This document shows positions 8,920 through 17,214 of a stretch of DNA of 28,808 nt, one piece after another (positions within the stretch are counted from its first letter, which is position 1; the number at the start of each line of letters is the position of its first letter). The position numbers were made by a program, and so were the translations under genes. The notes beneath the pieces were generated by a model. The model worked only from the letters and a program-made list of their open reading frames with translations, was not told where the DNA came from and did not search any database. Origin of the DNA: a virus. The stretch lies in the IMG/VR virus record IMGVR_UViG_3300032284_000716, positions 1 through 28,808 of that record; one strand, written 5' to 3'.

Positions 8920-11701
8920 TGTTAACGATCACATCCAAGTTAATCAAATCAGACTTATTTAAATTGAACTTTAAAGCACGGATTGGGGGCGACACAACTG
9001 CCATGCCTTTGGACATGCGCTTATTAATACCCTCTACAAACACCTCGGCATCGGTCATTTCTTTCAGGATATTCTTGTAGTTGTATTGGTTTTTGACGCA
9101 GAAGTCTTTGAATGGTTTTGCAGCAATATACAATTCTTTAGTATCTGGCTCGTAGCGTACGAGCAATTCACCCCTTGGTTCCCTGAGCGGCAAAGAATTT
9201 AAACCACTTCGTGCGTCAACTACGCCATTTACTACGAGCATGTTGTTAGCAACGTGGGCGTTAATAAACTCACCCAGTGGGGCTGTGGGTAAATCCTGTG
9301 GGGGCTTTACATCTTCCTTAATACTCTTAAGGGTTTTTACGCACCACTTGTAAATGGCTGCCATATCAAAGTCGCATAGCCCTAGATGCTTGGCAATTAA
9401 CCCTGCGGAAATAATACATGCACACTGCGCAGACCAAAACCTCTCGGCTGAGGTGAACTGTACATCTTTGTCTAACCTAGCTTGAGTTTTTCTGAGTAAA
9501 TCATCCTTGATGTACTCAAGATTGTTAACGCAGTATTGTATAAAAATCTCGCCAGCGTGTCCGTAATTTTCAAATAACTGGTGGTCAAACATTTGCTTGC
9601 CTTCGGAAACGCTGATAGCATCGCTTGGCTGGATTTCATACTCAAGCAACCGCAACTGTTCGGCGTTCGCTGCGCTTTTGAATGAACTCATTTTCTCGTA
9701 GAAGCTAGAGTTGGCTGAGCATAAAGTCATGCAGGCCCAAGTTACGTCGTTAGGTCTAAGTGTATTTGTATGCGCTGAGGCTCTGTCTTTATCTTTGCCG
9801 CCTGACGTACTGTACGCATAGTTAGAAAAAGTGTCGGCGGTCATGTTTGTGATCTCGTCAACTAGATTAGGCATATGACACAGAATGCCCAACTTAATCA
9901 TCTTAGCATTGATCGTGTCTTTAGGCGTAGATACCAAACTTCGGGGGTTGCCCCATATGCTAGCCGCCATGTTAAGAGTAGTTGTTTTACCAGAACCACC
10001 GTGCTTGTAGATTACGTTTACTATTGCACCGTTCAAACCTGTGAACTTGAATATGGGGGAAGCAAAACCCACCAATGCGGCAAACGCATTTGCCTCAAGC
10101 CCCGGTCTGGCGTACATGTTAAACACTTCTTTCCATTTCTCAAGCGTACCTTTGGGGTGTATATGGGGGACCATTGCCTTGGTTGCAGAAGATGGCGGGC
10201 TGTAAAACACACCATCCTTTGTTATCTCTTTATCACCCATAATGAATCGACTGTTATTGTCGCACCAACCAAATTGATTTCTCATGATCTCGGCCTTTCT
10301 TTGAAACTGCATATTCTTAATAACCGTTACAACATAACGAGCGAGTAGCTCGTATTCTTTAGCATGCGTAACAATCCCTTGTTGAGCTAACTGTTTGCGT
10401 AGCTCATCCTTCGACGATATAACACTCGTTGGTATCGTGAATTCTCGAACGCCATCATGCGGCAGGTGTAGACGAAACAACGCAATCTCACCTAACGCAG
10501 TATCGCTCATTCGTTTGACCACATAAAAATCGTGCTCATAAACTAAATCTGGATCCTCTTCTTCATTCTTCTTATAGATGCCGCCGTTCTTGCCCCTGAA
10601 GTACGGGAACGGATACTCTGGTATCTTGATGACTTTGTTTTCGACGACAACTTCGTTGTCCTCTTCGGTTGCTTCGGCTATCTCAATACCCAAAACAATC
10701 GGTGATTTGATTTTCCCTTTGTGCACACACTCATCGCATCCAGTCGGATTAAGTTTCTCGAACTGTGCACATGAGTGGGGGCCACCTGTTTTGACGATGT
10801 AGTCAACTTTTTTATCCACTTCGGCTGGGTCATAGCCTTCGTGCTTGTTGGACATCTTATGAGATGCCCAATCTTTATCTACACAAAACGCTGTGATAGA
10901 TAAGGCTGAACGCCACAATGGTTCCTCAATGCTATTTTGATTTTCATAGCAATGTATAAGCTGATTGCACTCAGCTTTAATCATGATGGTCTTAAACCGT
11001 TTAAGTTTATTACCAATCATAGCCTCCATCATGGGGCTCATCTTACGAGCAAACTCAGGTACTTCATCCTCGGGATCAGGAGCACCGAGAATTTCTTTGA
11101 CCTGCTCATAAGTCATCCGCTTTGACTTCTCATTTATAACCGTAACCTCAAGAGGCTCGGCTTTAAAATTGAACGTACCCGGAATTCGTAACACGCGAGA
11201 TGCTTCGAACACTGACGCATCAACGATGAGTCCATGCTCTTGGCTTAGATCACGCAGTCGGTGTGACAATGGTTGCCAATCCCTGCGTTCTATAGTTTTA
11301 TCAAGCAACCAATAGGCATGAATGCCGTTGCCTGAATTGATGAGTACCGGCTTTGGTAAGCCGACCGTCATGCAGAACTTTTGAAGTTCAACCAACCCAA
11401 TCTCTTGGGTCAGATAACCCTTGACTATGCCGTCTTCGTCGGGTATCCCCTTCTTTGGGCCACAATCAATATCCACCCATAAAGCCCTAAAGTAAACAGC
11501 ATTCTCATGCGTGCGGTTGTTGGCTGGTCCAAACTTAGCGCATCCATAATATGCATCGACTTTGTTCTCTACAAATTGTTTCGTTATCTCTTCGACTTCT
11601 TCTCTAGTATCTACAAATCTTTGGTCAGGAAATTTACCACCAAGCCCAAGTACACAATACCTACCCTCAGTGGGTAGAACGGTGTCTAATAGGTCGAACA
11701 T
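8888..11701 (-). CDS. Primase-polymerase fused to a DUF927-like helicase
   Basis: This 937-residue protein looks like a fused replication primase and helicase. The N-terminal part resembles archaeo-eukaryotic primase/PrimPol domains: WVDID (D77, D79) would bind metal, INSGNGIHAYW (about 121-131) matches the nucleotide-binding histidine motif, and SRVLRIPGTFNFK (168-180) is the typical third motif. A cysteine knuckle (SCAQF, then CDEC, near 310-325) follows. The C-terminal half has a Walker A, GGSGKTTT (near 565), and a Walker B, LVDEI, in a context like DUF927/D5-type superfamily 3 or AAA+ helicases. It probably synthesises primers and unwinds DNA for the polymerase encoded upstream. The start ATG follows AGGA by 13 bases and overlaps the HTH gene by 35 bases. 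Family assignment is by motif recognition only; the exact helicase family is less certain than the primase call. Confidence 0.85.
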   Translation of the reverse strand: MFDLLDTVLPTEGRYCVLGLGGKFPDQRFVDTREEVEEITKQFVENKVDAYYGCAKFGPANNRTHENAVYFRALWVDIDCGPKKGIPDEDGIVKGYLTQEIGLVELQKFCMTVGLPKPVLINSGNGIHAYWLLDKTIERRDWQPLSHRLRDLSQEHGLIVDASVFEASRVLRIPGTFNFKAEPLEVTVINEKSKRMTYEQVKEILGAPDPEDEVPEFARKMSPMMEAMIGNKLKRFKTIMIKAECNQLIHCYENQNSIEEPLWRSALSITAFCVDKDWASHKMSNKHEGYDPAEVDKKVDYIVKTGGPHSCAQFEKLNPTGCDECVHKGKIKSPIVLGIEIAEATEEDNEVVVENKVIKIPEYPFPYFRGKNGGIYKKNEEEDPDLVYEHDFYVVKRMSDTALGEIALFRLHLPHDGVREFTIPTSVISSKDELRKQLAQQGIVTHAKEYELLARYVVTVIKNMQFQRKAEIMRNQFGWCDNNSRFIMGDKEITKDGVFYSPPSSATKAMVPHIHPKGTLEKWKEVFNMYARPGLEANAFAALVGFASPIFKFTGLNGAIVNVIYKHGGSGKTTTLNMAASIWGNPRSLVSTPKDTINAKMIKLGILCHMPNLVDEITNMTADTFSNYAYSTSGGKDKDRASAHTNTLRPNDVTWACMTLCSANSSFYEKMSSFKSAANAEQLRLLEYEIQPSDAISVSEGKQMFDHQLFENYGHAGEIFIQYCVNNLEYIKDDLLRKTQARLDKDVQFTSAERFWSAQCACIISAGLIAKHLGLCDFDMAAIYKWCVKTLKSIKEDVKPPQDLPTAPLGEFINAHVANNMLVVNGVVDARSGLNSLPLREPRGELLVRYEPDTKELYIAAKPFKDFCVKNQYNYKNILKEMTDAEVFVEGINKRMSKGMAVVSPPIRALKFNLNKSDLINLDVIVNNEDRVGELQH

Positions 11702-11951
11702 TTTGTTTGCGTTTCCTCAAGAATTCAATGTAATCTTTGATGCGTAGATGCTGATATTGGTAAGGCTGCGATGTGCCTTTAAACCAATTGTAGATAGTAG
11801 CCCTGCTCACGTTGAGCTCTAGGGCTACCTCCGAAACTGGAACACCTGCCTCAATACAATGTTTTCCCAAGGATACGCCAAGTTGCAACTTACGAAGGCT
11901 GGACGCCTTCTTGTTTGCTTTTACTAATTCTTGGCTGTATCCGTGACTCAT
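11667..11951 (-). CDS. Helix-turn-helix DNA-binding protein, 94 aa
   Basis: Residues 38-58 (PVSEVALELNVSRATIYNWFK) form a clear helix-turn-helix of the resolvase/Fis/XRE type, followed by a very basic tail (FLRKRKQ, then RPIRHR). The ATG has the ribosome binding site GAGGAT five bases upstream and starts just after the stop of the ssDNA-binding protein gene; the 3' end overlaps the primase gene by 35 bases. Its place directly before the primase suggests a role in replication initiation, for example origin recognition or loading, or in autoregulation of the operon. This is inference. It is one of three small HTH or RHH proteins in the window that could bind the repeated DNA sites described elsewhere. 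Confidence 0.75.
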   Translation of the reverse strand: MSHGYSQELVKANKKASSLRKLQLGVSLGKHCIEAGVPVSEVALELNVSRATIYNWFKGTSQPYQYQHLRIKDYIEFLRKRKQNVRPIRHRSTH

Positions 11952-11952
11952 A

Positions 11953-12840
11953 TTAATCCTCTTCGCTCCATGCTTTTACAACGGAATCCAAGTCGGGTTT
12001 AGCTTTGGGGGCTTCATCCTTTGTTGCACTTGGACGTTTCTTAGGTTCTTCAACTGCTTCGACTTCCACTTTTGGTGCAGCTTTAGGCGCTTCGATCTTA
12101 GGTGTACGACCAGACATGTCGGCTTGGTACGCAGTCATAACAACCATCTTCTGCACAAACGGTTCTTTAGCTTTAGCGCTAGAGATTTCATACTGATGCT
12201 TGTTGATGAAGCCCATGGGTGTGAACAACACAGATTGGTTATCGTTGTCTTCGTTGAAGCTAATCTGAGTAACAACGTAATCCAAACTCCTGCCGTTGTT
12301 GGCTAAGTATTTGGAGTAGTTCTCAAATGTATGCGTATTCTCACCAACGCTATCACCAAACAAAGACTTAGATGCTAAGTTCATTTGGTAAACTTCACCC
12401 TCAGATGGAGTGTTGAAGTCTTCTTCAAGCATTATTGCGATCCTACGTGAGTAGCGGCAAGACTTAGATGTACCTTGGCCTGATCCTTTGATGTTGTGTT
12501 TGCAACTATCGCACCTGTCAGACTGTGGGTTGGTTGCTTTTTCATCGGGGGATTTACCATCGTTTGAGAAGCACTCGGGCGCTGTAGGTTCAGAATCTGG
12601 TGACCATGCTTGCGCATAATAGATGCGGCCTACATGAGGTGACGCATTGATAACGATGACGTTAATCTTCTCTTTAACTTTGCCCATTTCTTTGCCGCCA
12701 ACTTCTTTGCGGAAGATGCCGTTTTTAGGGACAATACGTTTAACACCCCCGCCGTTACCTGCAAGTTGTTTAGTGAGTTCACTAATACCTGCACTCGCTA
12801 AAAAGTCTGGGAGTTCTTGGTTCAACACTAATGCTGTCAT
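11953..12840 (-). CDS. Putative single-stranded DNA-binding protein, 295 aa
   Basis: The start is set at the ATG at 12840, which follows AAGGA and comes one base after the upstream stop; a longer reading would overlap that gene. Residues 60-90 (INVIVINASPHVGRIYYAQAW) look like a beta-rich OB-type core. Cysteines C90, C110, C113 and C128 form a probable zinc knuckle in a block ending SCRYSRRIAIML, a pattern I associate with phage proteins annotated as ssDNA-binding. The C-terminal quarter is a low-complexity Lys/Pro/Ala linker with several KA-PK units, ending in an acidic tail (SVVKAWSEED), as in SSB and T7 gp2.5, where the tail recruits replication partners. Lying between the helicase side and the primase supports a replication role. 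Function is inferred from architecture and context. Confidence 0.6.
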   Translation of the reverse strand: MTALVLNQELPDFLASAGISELTKQLAGNGGGVKRIVPKNGIFRKEVGGKEMGKVKEKINVIVINASPHVGRIYYAQAWSPDSEPTAPECFSNDGKSPDEKATNPQSDRCDSCKHNIKGSGQGTSKSCRYSRRIAIMLEEDFNTPSEGEVYQMNLASKSLFGDSVGENTHTFENYSKYLANNGRSLDYVVTQISFNEDNDNQSVLFTPMGFINKHQYEISSAKAKEPFVQKMVVMTAYQADMSGRTPKIEAPKAAPKVEVEAVEEPKKRPSATKDEAPKAKPDLDSVVKAWSEED

Positions 12841-12841
12841 T

Positions 12842-13270
12842 TCAATTTTCCTTTGTACGTCTAACAACCACGGTATATTCCCTATCAATGTTCAAGCCCA
12901 TTGGTAGTAAATCTGGATTCTCTTGGAGAAAATTCTTTGTATTGGTTTGCGCAATACGTTTCTCAAGTAGGCCGAATGCATCATGTTCTTTGATGAACTT
13001 GAACATTGAATCCCAATCGCTCGTCCAATACCGTGACTTAATCGAACGAATGATTGTGCCGCTTTTTGTTTTGATGCTGTCGGCGTTGATCTGCTCACAC
13101 TTGCTAAGCATCGTTGCCTCAATAACATCCATCTGTTCTTCAATACCCTTGTCGGTTTCTTCCCATTCTTTTTTAAGTCGGGCGCGTTTATCCCGCATCT
13201 TCAAATAGATTTCGGCTAATTGGTCAAGGGGTACGTCTGGGGTAGCTTCGCTCTGAACTGTGTCGTCCAT
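12842..13270 (-). CDS. Conserved phage protein with N-terminal coiled coil, 142 aa
   Basis: Residues about 15-65 are strongly helical and charged (LKKEWEETDKGIEEQMDVIE), a likely coiled coil. The C-terminal part (RYWTSDWDSMFKFIKEHDAF, then LLEKRIAQTN and NPDLLPMGLNIDREYTVVVRR) is a block I recognise as a conserved hypothetical protein of many tailed phages, usually next to the ssDNA-binding protein. No enzymatic motif is seen. The ATG follows AAAGGAA, and the gene begins just after promoter 13294-13321, so it is probably the first gene of a secondary transcript that also carries the ssDNA-binding protein, HTH protein and primase. The stop lies one base from the next start, implying coupled translation and perhaps a partner role to that protein. 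Confidence 0.75.
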   Translation of the reverse strand: MDDTVQSEATPDVPLDQLAEIYLKMRDKRARLKKEWEETDKGIEEQMDVIEATMLSKCEQINADSIKTKSGTIIRSIKSRYWTSDWDSMFKFIKEHDAFGLLEKRIAQTNTKNFLQENPDLLPMGLNIDREYTVVVRRTKEN

Positions 13271-13293
13271 GATATGTTCCTTTCTTTTTTAAC

Positions 13294-13321
13294 ACTATAC
13301 ACTGTCAAATGTTAATGTCAA
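13294..13321 (-). promoter_or_regulatory. Internal sigma-70-like promoter P4
   Basis: On the minus strand, TTGACA (13316-13321), a 16-base spacer and TATAGT (13294-13299). It overlaps the 3' end of the SNF2-type helicase gene and sits about 17 bases before the predicted leader of the 142-residue gene (ATG at 13270). It would allow separate expression of the ssDNA-binding protein and primase genes. Confidence 0.6.
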
Positions 13322-14696
13322 GCTCTTTTTTAAATAAATTTATTGTTTCTGTGTGAATGTTGATATTATTACGCAAAAGCCAATAGACTCTAGACTCAAT
13401 TGAACTTCCAGTAATATGTACCACTGTCATGTTGTTGACTTGGCCCGGCCTGTCGATGCGGGCGTTGGCTTGTAGATACGTCTCTACACTGTTGCATGGA
13501 GCGTACCAAATAATTGTGTCGGCGGCAGTAAGGGTTAGCCCGTGTGATGCGGCCTTGGGTTGAATGATTAATACTTTAACTTTATCGTTGGATTGAAACT
13601 CCTGTACGATCTCATTACGCTTATTAACACCCACAGAGCCATTGATAACTTCACATGAAACATGGTGCTTGTTTAAATACTTCTGTAGCATTTCTATCGT
13701 ATGGGTATACGGTACAAACACCAGGACTTTATTTGATGTCTCGTCTATGACCTCATGCACAACTTTCAAGCGCGGAGTTATGTCGAACTCTATGACTTCT
13801 CCAGTATCGGTATACACAGCCCCTCCAGAAATCTGGAGTAGTTTAGTCAACATTGATGCGGCGTTGACTGCGGAGACTTCTTCGCCTGATGCGGCAATAA
13901 GCATCTCCTTCTTGAGCTTGGCGTAGTATTTATCCTGTTGCGGTGTAAGCGGTGCATCACGATCAACAAAGGTCAATGGAGGTAAATCAATACACTGACG
14001 TTTCTCAAACCTGATTGCAGGTTGCAGAGCTTTGTGCACGATGTGGGTCGCCGTCGGTCTTGGTTTCCACTTGTATTGTGTAACCTGTTGCATCACAAGA
14101 TCTTTGAAGTGCGTAAAGAACCGAGGCACGCCTTCGGGATTGATGAGCTTAGCCAATCCATAAGCGTCGGCGGGGGATTGAGCCGCAGGTGTGCCTGTCA
14201 GCATCCACAAACCTTTGACCACTTTGTTTACATCCCGTAGCGTAGCCCATCGGTCTGTCTGCGCATTCTTGTACGCAGATGCTTCGTCAACCACAATCAA
14301 ATCAAACCCACCATCCATCACTTGTTCTTTGATGATGGATAGTCCGTCGAAGTTTGTGATGACAAACTCAGCCATGTGCTTGTTAACAATTTCTTTTCGC
14401 TTGCTTGCATCGTTATGATAGGCAATCGCTACTGTGCGGTGCATTGCAAACTTAAACAAATCGTTTTGCCACGCCGACTTCATGATCGACAAAGGACACA
14501 CAACTAACACTCTTCTAATTACGCCGAGAGTCATAAGATAGTCAGTCGCCCAAATTACAGACGCAGTTTTGCCTGTACCTTGTTCGTTAAAGCAAAATGC
14601 TTTTCTCTTACTAATTAAAAACTCTGCGGTTGTCTTCTGATGCTCAAATGGTGTGAAGCCCGGGGGTCTGGGCCACGTATACTCTGATAGTTTCAT
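13305..14696 (-). CDS. SNF2-type superfamily 2 helicase/ATPase
   Basis: This 463-residue protein has the superfamily 2 motifs in order: Q-like HQ (19-20), Walker A GTGKT (40-44), a DEAS box (VVDEASAYKN, D137-E138), LTGTPA (motif III, about 167-171), a motif V-like ASHGLTLTAAD and a C-terminal QANARIDRPGQ (motif VI, arginine finger). The DEAS/RIDRPGQ pair is typical of phage SNF2-like helicases. It is expected to use ATP to translocate on or remodel duplex DNA during replication or recombination. The start ATG overlaps the upstream stop as ATGA and is preceded by AGAGGA. Length is normal for the compact phage type without extra domains. It clusters with polymerase, Cas4-like nuclease and VRR-NUC, a frequent phage grouping. 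Confidence 0.9.
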   Translation of the reverse strand: MKLSEYTWPRPPGFTPFEHQKTTAEFLISKRKAFCFNEQGTGKTASVIWATDYLMTLGVIRRVLVVCPLSIMKSAWQNDLFKFAMHRTVAIAYHNDASKRKEIVNKHMAEFVITNFDGLSIIKEQVMDGGFDLIVVDEASAYKNAQTDRWATLRDVNKVVKGLWMLTGTPAAQSPADAYGLAKLINPEGVPRFFTHFKDLVMQQVTQYKWKPRPTATHIVHKALQPAIRFEKRQCIDLPPLTFVDRDAPLTPQQDKYYAKLKKEMLIAASGEEVSAVNAASMLTKLLQISGGAVYTDTGEVIEFDITPRLKVVHEVIDETSNKVLVFVPYTHTIEMLQKYLNKHHVSCEVINGSVGVNKRNEIVQEFQSNDKVKVLIIQPKAASHGLTLTAADTIIWYAPCNSVETYLQANARIDRPGQVNNMTVVHITGSSIESRVYWLLRNNINIHTETINLFKKELDINI

Positions 14697-15040
14697 TTTC
14701 CTCTAATCACTTTGCTGAGTTTTTTCTCCCCTTTCTCCTTGCCCTTTTTAACCTCTCGGATTAAGTTGTGCTTGGAGTCACGGTCGAATGTTCGGTTGCC
14801 ATGTGGCGTTTCAATGAATACGCCGTTCTTGTTTGAGCCTCCTTTGTCGAGAGCTTTGACGTGTGCAACGTCTTTGCCTTCTCTAATATCGGCTTTGCCG
14901 TTCTTATTCCGGTCAGGGAACTTCTTGTCAACTAACGCCCGAGCACGTTCTCTTTCGAGTCGGCGGGGGCCTTCACCACGAGTTTTTTGCTCTTGGTATT
15001 CTTTTTTATAGTTGCGGTCAGCAGGGTTTTTGTAGGGCAT
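14693..15040 (-). CDS. HNH-like basic phage protein, 115 aa
   Basis: The protein is very basic, beginning with a Lys/Arg-rich helix (RRLERERARALVDKKF). It then has an HNH-like core, DVAHVKALDKGGSNKNG followed by GNRTFDRD and HN, similar to a phage family in which D-V-x-H, GGS and NRS residues are conserved. A functional HNH nuclease normally uses the first histidine and a later asparagine and histidine; these are plausible here (H in DVAH, H in KHN), but the NRS is NRT, so catalysis is uncertain. The ribosome binding site is GGAGAAC, and the ATG directly follows the preceding stop. It may nick or bind DNA during replication or packaging, or be a structural DNA-binding protein. Confidence 0.6.
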   Translation of the reverse strand: MPYKNPADRNYKKEYQEQKTRGEGPRRLERERARALVDKKFPDRNKNGKADIREGKDVAHVKALDKGGSNKNGVFIETPHGNRTFDRDSKHNLIREVKKGKEKGEKKLSKVIRGK

Positions 15041-15343
15041 TTAGGTTCTCCATAATTCCTTTTCGATACGATGTTTATCAATATCTTCTTTGGTTAAGCC
15101 AATATCCTCTGGGGTTGTTTCCCACAAAGGTTTACGAGTTTCTTTATCAGTCTGTTGCAACACTTTACCAAGGGCAAGTGTGATTTCCATCATCATGGAT
15201 TCTTTAGTTTTGTTGATTTCTTTTTTGACCAAGTCACCCACAGTTAGGGCTAACTCAGTACGTACAACTTCCTTAACTCTACGCTTTAATTCGTTTTCAA
15301 GCAATAGTGCGGTGTCGGTTTCTTGATTTGTCATTGCAGTCAT
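15041..15343 (-). CDS. Hypothetical helical phage protein, 100 aa
   Basis: I do not recognise a family. The protein is highly charged and predicted mostly helical (ENELKRRVKEVVRTELALTV, then KKEINKTKESMMMEITLALG), suggesting oligomerisation through a coiled coil. The C-terminal part (KPLWETTPEDIGLTKEDIDKHR) looks more extended. The ATG overlaps the preceding stop as ATGA and follows GGGAGAAC; a second in-frame ATG three codons on is an alternative. The stop sits directly before the ATG of the HNH-like gene. Confidence 0.65.
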   Translation of the reverse strand: MTAMTNQETDTALLLENELKRRVKEVVRTELALTVGDLVKKEINKTKESMMMEITLALGKVLQQTDKETRKPLWETTPEDIGLTKEDIDKHRIEKELWRT

Positions 15344-15579
15344 TTAATGTTCTCCCTGTTCAATAGTCGCACATGGTTGGCAATGGCTATGCCCAACTCC
15401 GATCTTGGGTCGTTTTTAAGAGTGTCAATTACTATGTCAAGAACACGGGTATGAATAAACGAGGGCTTGCTAAGAAAAATAAGATTTATTCTCTTATCCA
15501 CAAGTTCTCCAACCAATTCTTCTACGTTGTCTTGCAGTTTTATGTAGGCTTCTGCTTGTTGTCTTTCTTCGTCAGTCAT
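15340..15579 (-). CDS. Hypothetical phage protein, 79 aa
   Basis: No known family is recognised. It is acidic and helical at the N-terminus (TDEERQQAEAYIKLQDNVEELVGELVDKR), then has a hydrophobic patch (INLIFLSKPSFIHTRVLDIVIDTL) and ends NHVRLLNRENIK. The ribosome binding site AGGAG lies seven bases before the ATG, and the upstream nuclease gene stops one base earlier. The 3' end overlaps the next gene as ATGA. This tight packing supports a genuine coupled gene. Confidence 0.65.
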   Translation of the reverse strand: MTDEERQQAEAYIKLQDNVEELVGELVDKRINLIFLSKPSFIHTRVLDIVIDTLKNDPRSELGIAIANHVRLLNRENIK

Positions 15580-15580
15580 T

Positions 15581-16243
15581 TCAACTCCTGTTATATTCGC
15601 ACGTTTTCACGGCACAGAATCGGCACAGAGGGCCTGTGCTTGGATTCCAAACTCCACTTTCTTTCGCTTTCTCAATCCGTTCTACATCTTGTGCAGACTT
15701 CTCAATATATTTTTCAGCCATCTCACGTTCGTGCGTAGCCTTAACGAACTCCTTCGATACGACAAATAGAAGCGCCGACTTCACCTTCTTTACTTGTGGG
15801 AATTTCGCAAAAAGCCCACAGGCTACAAGATCCAATTGCTTGACGTCCGCATATCTCGCATTCTTTGATGTCTTGTAATCCACCGAGTGCGCCACCCCTG
15901 TCTTCGGATTGATAACCACCAAATCTGCTATCCCATGCCACCATACATTCGGTGCATCGAAGTCGCATGCTTCCAAATTTTTCGTCAAGCCAAGTCGAAC
16001 TTCGCAATGTTTTTCTCCCTCAATCTTGTTCAGCTCATCGAGCAAAGGTTTAATAAAAATGTAGCGTTGCGGTATGGCTATGCCATCTTTTATGTATTCT
16101 TCAGCAACGAGATGCACTGCTTTACCGTACGTGGTCGCAGGTGTGTCTGGTTCGACAACATCCTTGGCAACTTTGGTGTGGTAATACTTACGAGGACATT
16201 GTTGAAATGTCTTCAAACTACTATATGACCATACTGTACTCAT
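15581..16243 (-). CDS. Cas4-like PD-(D/E)XK exonuclease with probable Fe-S cluster
   Basis: This 220-residue protein has the layout of Cas4/RecB-family phage nucleases. C16 (in QQCPRKY) together with C207, C210 and C215 (CRFCAVKTC) would hold a 4Fe-4S cluster. H44, E81, D107 (GIADLVV), D122-x-K124 (VDYKTSK) and Q136 (QLDL) match the catalytic residues. Such enzymes resect DNA ends for recombination and may also degrade host DNA. The start follows GGAGCA and overlaps the upstream gene as ATGA. It is complete for the family and no key residue is missing. No CRISPR array or cas1/cas2 lies nearby, so this is a replication/recombination nuclease and not a CRISPR component. Confidence 0.85.
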   Translation of the reverse strand: MSTVWSYSSLKTFQQCPRKYYHTKVAKDVVEPDTPATTYGKAVHLVAEEYIKDGIAIPQRYIFIKPLLDELNKIEGEKHCEVRLGLTKNLEACDFDAPNVWWHGIADLVVINPKTGVAHSVDYKTSKNARYADVKQLDLVACGLFAKFPQVKKVKSALLFVVSKEFVKATHEREMAEKYIEKSAQDVERIEKAKESGVWNPSTGPLCRFCAVKTCEYNRS

Positions 16244-16665
16244 ATTGCTCCTTGATGTGGCAGTGCGCTATCTGCATAGCTATGGCGTTGTTTATATTCG
16301 GGGTCGTGACTGTCATTATAAAAACAAGTATCCCCTTCAAACCTAACTGTGTCACCTCTATAAGTCCAAACAGACTTAGGAATGCCAATACCCTTTTCTA
16401 TAAAGTCTAGCCCTTTTTGAGTGATTACCCATTCGCCACCAGCTCGCGTACCGTCTTCTTTAGTAGCCTTAGCCACCAAACCCCAGTAACGTAATTTCTG
16501 AAAATTATCCCATTGGTTTCTGGTCAACCCTAAATTTTTAATATTGATTGGGCCTCCACCATGAAAGTTTAATCGACTCAAACCAACTGCAAGTGCTTTA
16601 CTAAACGTATGTTTGTACTCTACCATCTTGGCCTCACAATGAGGGCATCTTTTTATAATCGCCAT
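16240..16665 (-). CDS. Zinc-ribbon-like/winged-helix-like phage protein, 141 aa
   Basis: The N-terminus carries CPHCEAKM (C7, C10), half of a zinc ribbon. The middle has helices and a wing-like segment (LTRNQWDNFQKLRYWGLVAK, then GEWVITQKGLDFIEKG) that resemble a winged helix in phage proteins annotated as hypothetical or DNA-binding. The C-terminal part (SVWTYRGDTVRFEGDTCFYND) is strand-rich. The ATG is preceded by AGGGAG. A DNA- or RNA-binding role is plausible but not shown. It lies between small unknown genes and the Cas4-like nuclease. Confidence 0.65.
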   Translation of the reverse strand: MAIIKRCPHCEAKMVEYKHTFSKALAVGLSRLNFHGGGPINIKNLGLTRNQWDNFQKLRYWGLVAKATKEDGTRAGGEWVITQKGLDFIEKGIGIPKSVWTYRGDTVRFEGDTCFYNDSHDPEYKQRHSYADSALPHQGAI

Positions 16666-16685
16666 AACTCACTCCCTATATAGTA

Positions 16686-16883
16686 TCAACGTTTCATGTT
16701 TCTAACAAAGATTGCAAACGAATGTGCGGTATCGCCACCATTCCTCATCTTGTCAAACTCTCTAGCAACTTCTTCAAGAACTTCATTTCGCTGAGAGACC
16801 TCGATGGCGTTCTTATCCACGCCATAATACATGCAAGAGCATCCGTTCTCAAGGCAATAGCGATCAATGTATGCGCCAGTCAT
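16686..16883 (-). CDS. Small cysteine-containing phage protein, 65 aa
   Basis: The N-terminus is cysteine-containing (YCLENGCSCMYYG) and the rest is helical (EVLEEVAREFDKMRNGGDTAHSFAIFVRNMKR). Three cysteines in the first 17 residues could bind a metal, but no full zinc motif is visible. The ATG overlaps the preceding gene as ATGA. No function can be assigned; it is one of a run of four very short coupled genes between the polymerase and the nuclease. Confidence 0.6.
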   Translation of the reverse strand: MTGAYIDRYCLENGCSCMYYGVDKNAIEVSQRNEVLEEVAREFDKMRNGGDTAHSFAIFVRNMKR

Positions 16884-17020
16884 AATAATGCATCCTCCAT
16901 TTCTTTAACACTCTGTTGTTTAACTCTTTTGTCGGCTATCGCAAGCAACTTGGGGTCCACTTGGTCAAAGGGCCACCACGTATTGTCAACCAGCTTCTGA
17001 ATGATTTCTTCGTCAGTCAT
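16880..17020 (-). CDS. Very small phage protein, 46 aa
   Basis: Found by reading the gap between two short genes: start ATG at 17020, stop TGA at 16880-16882, both joined to neighbours by ATGA overlaps. The sequence starts MTDEEIIQKLVDNTWWPFDQ and ends KQQSVKEMEDALL. Its N-terminus (MTDEEIIQ) closely resembles that of the upstream 65-residue protein (MTKEEIIQ), so the two may be diverged duplicates. No known domain. The perfect fit in the overlap chain is the main evidence that it is real. Confidence 0.65.
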   Translation of the reverse strand: MTDEEIIQKLVDNTWWPFDQVDPKLLAIADKRVKQQSVKEMEDALL

Positions 17021-17214
17021 TCTTTTCCCCTTGCTAACTTTTGCAACAAGTTCTTTTGGTTAATTTTTACATCAGCTCTAAGTTCAGCGGTTGCTTTCTC
17101 TGCTACTAGTTTGGCAAACTGTTCTAATTTATCTAACCACATTAAACCGTTACCAACATAGTCGTGAGGTAACTTTGCTTGATTAGCCATCTGTATGATT
17201 TCTTCTTTAGTCAT
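17017..17214 (-). CDS. Small phage protein starting MTKEEIIQ, 65 aa
   Basis: A mostly helical, charged protein (MTKEEIIQMANQAKLPHDYV, then WLDKLEQFAKLVAEKATAEL). I recognise this as a type of short protein common in aquatic phage genomes, without a known function. It overlaps the upstream 40-residue gene and the downstream 46-residue gene by ATGA, so all are probably translated by re-initiation. It shares an N-terminal signature with the 46-residue protein. Confidence 0.65.
   Translation of the reverse strand: MTKEEIIQMANQAKLPHDYVGNGLMWLDKLEQFAKLVAEKATAELRADVKINQKNLLQKLARGKE

Noticed and set aside
9875-10348. 157-codon plus-strand frame
   Set aside because: It is antisense to the primase-helicase gene and has no recognisable protein features.
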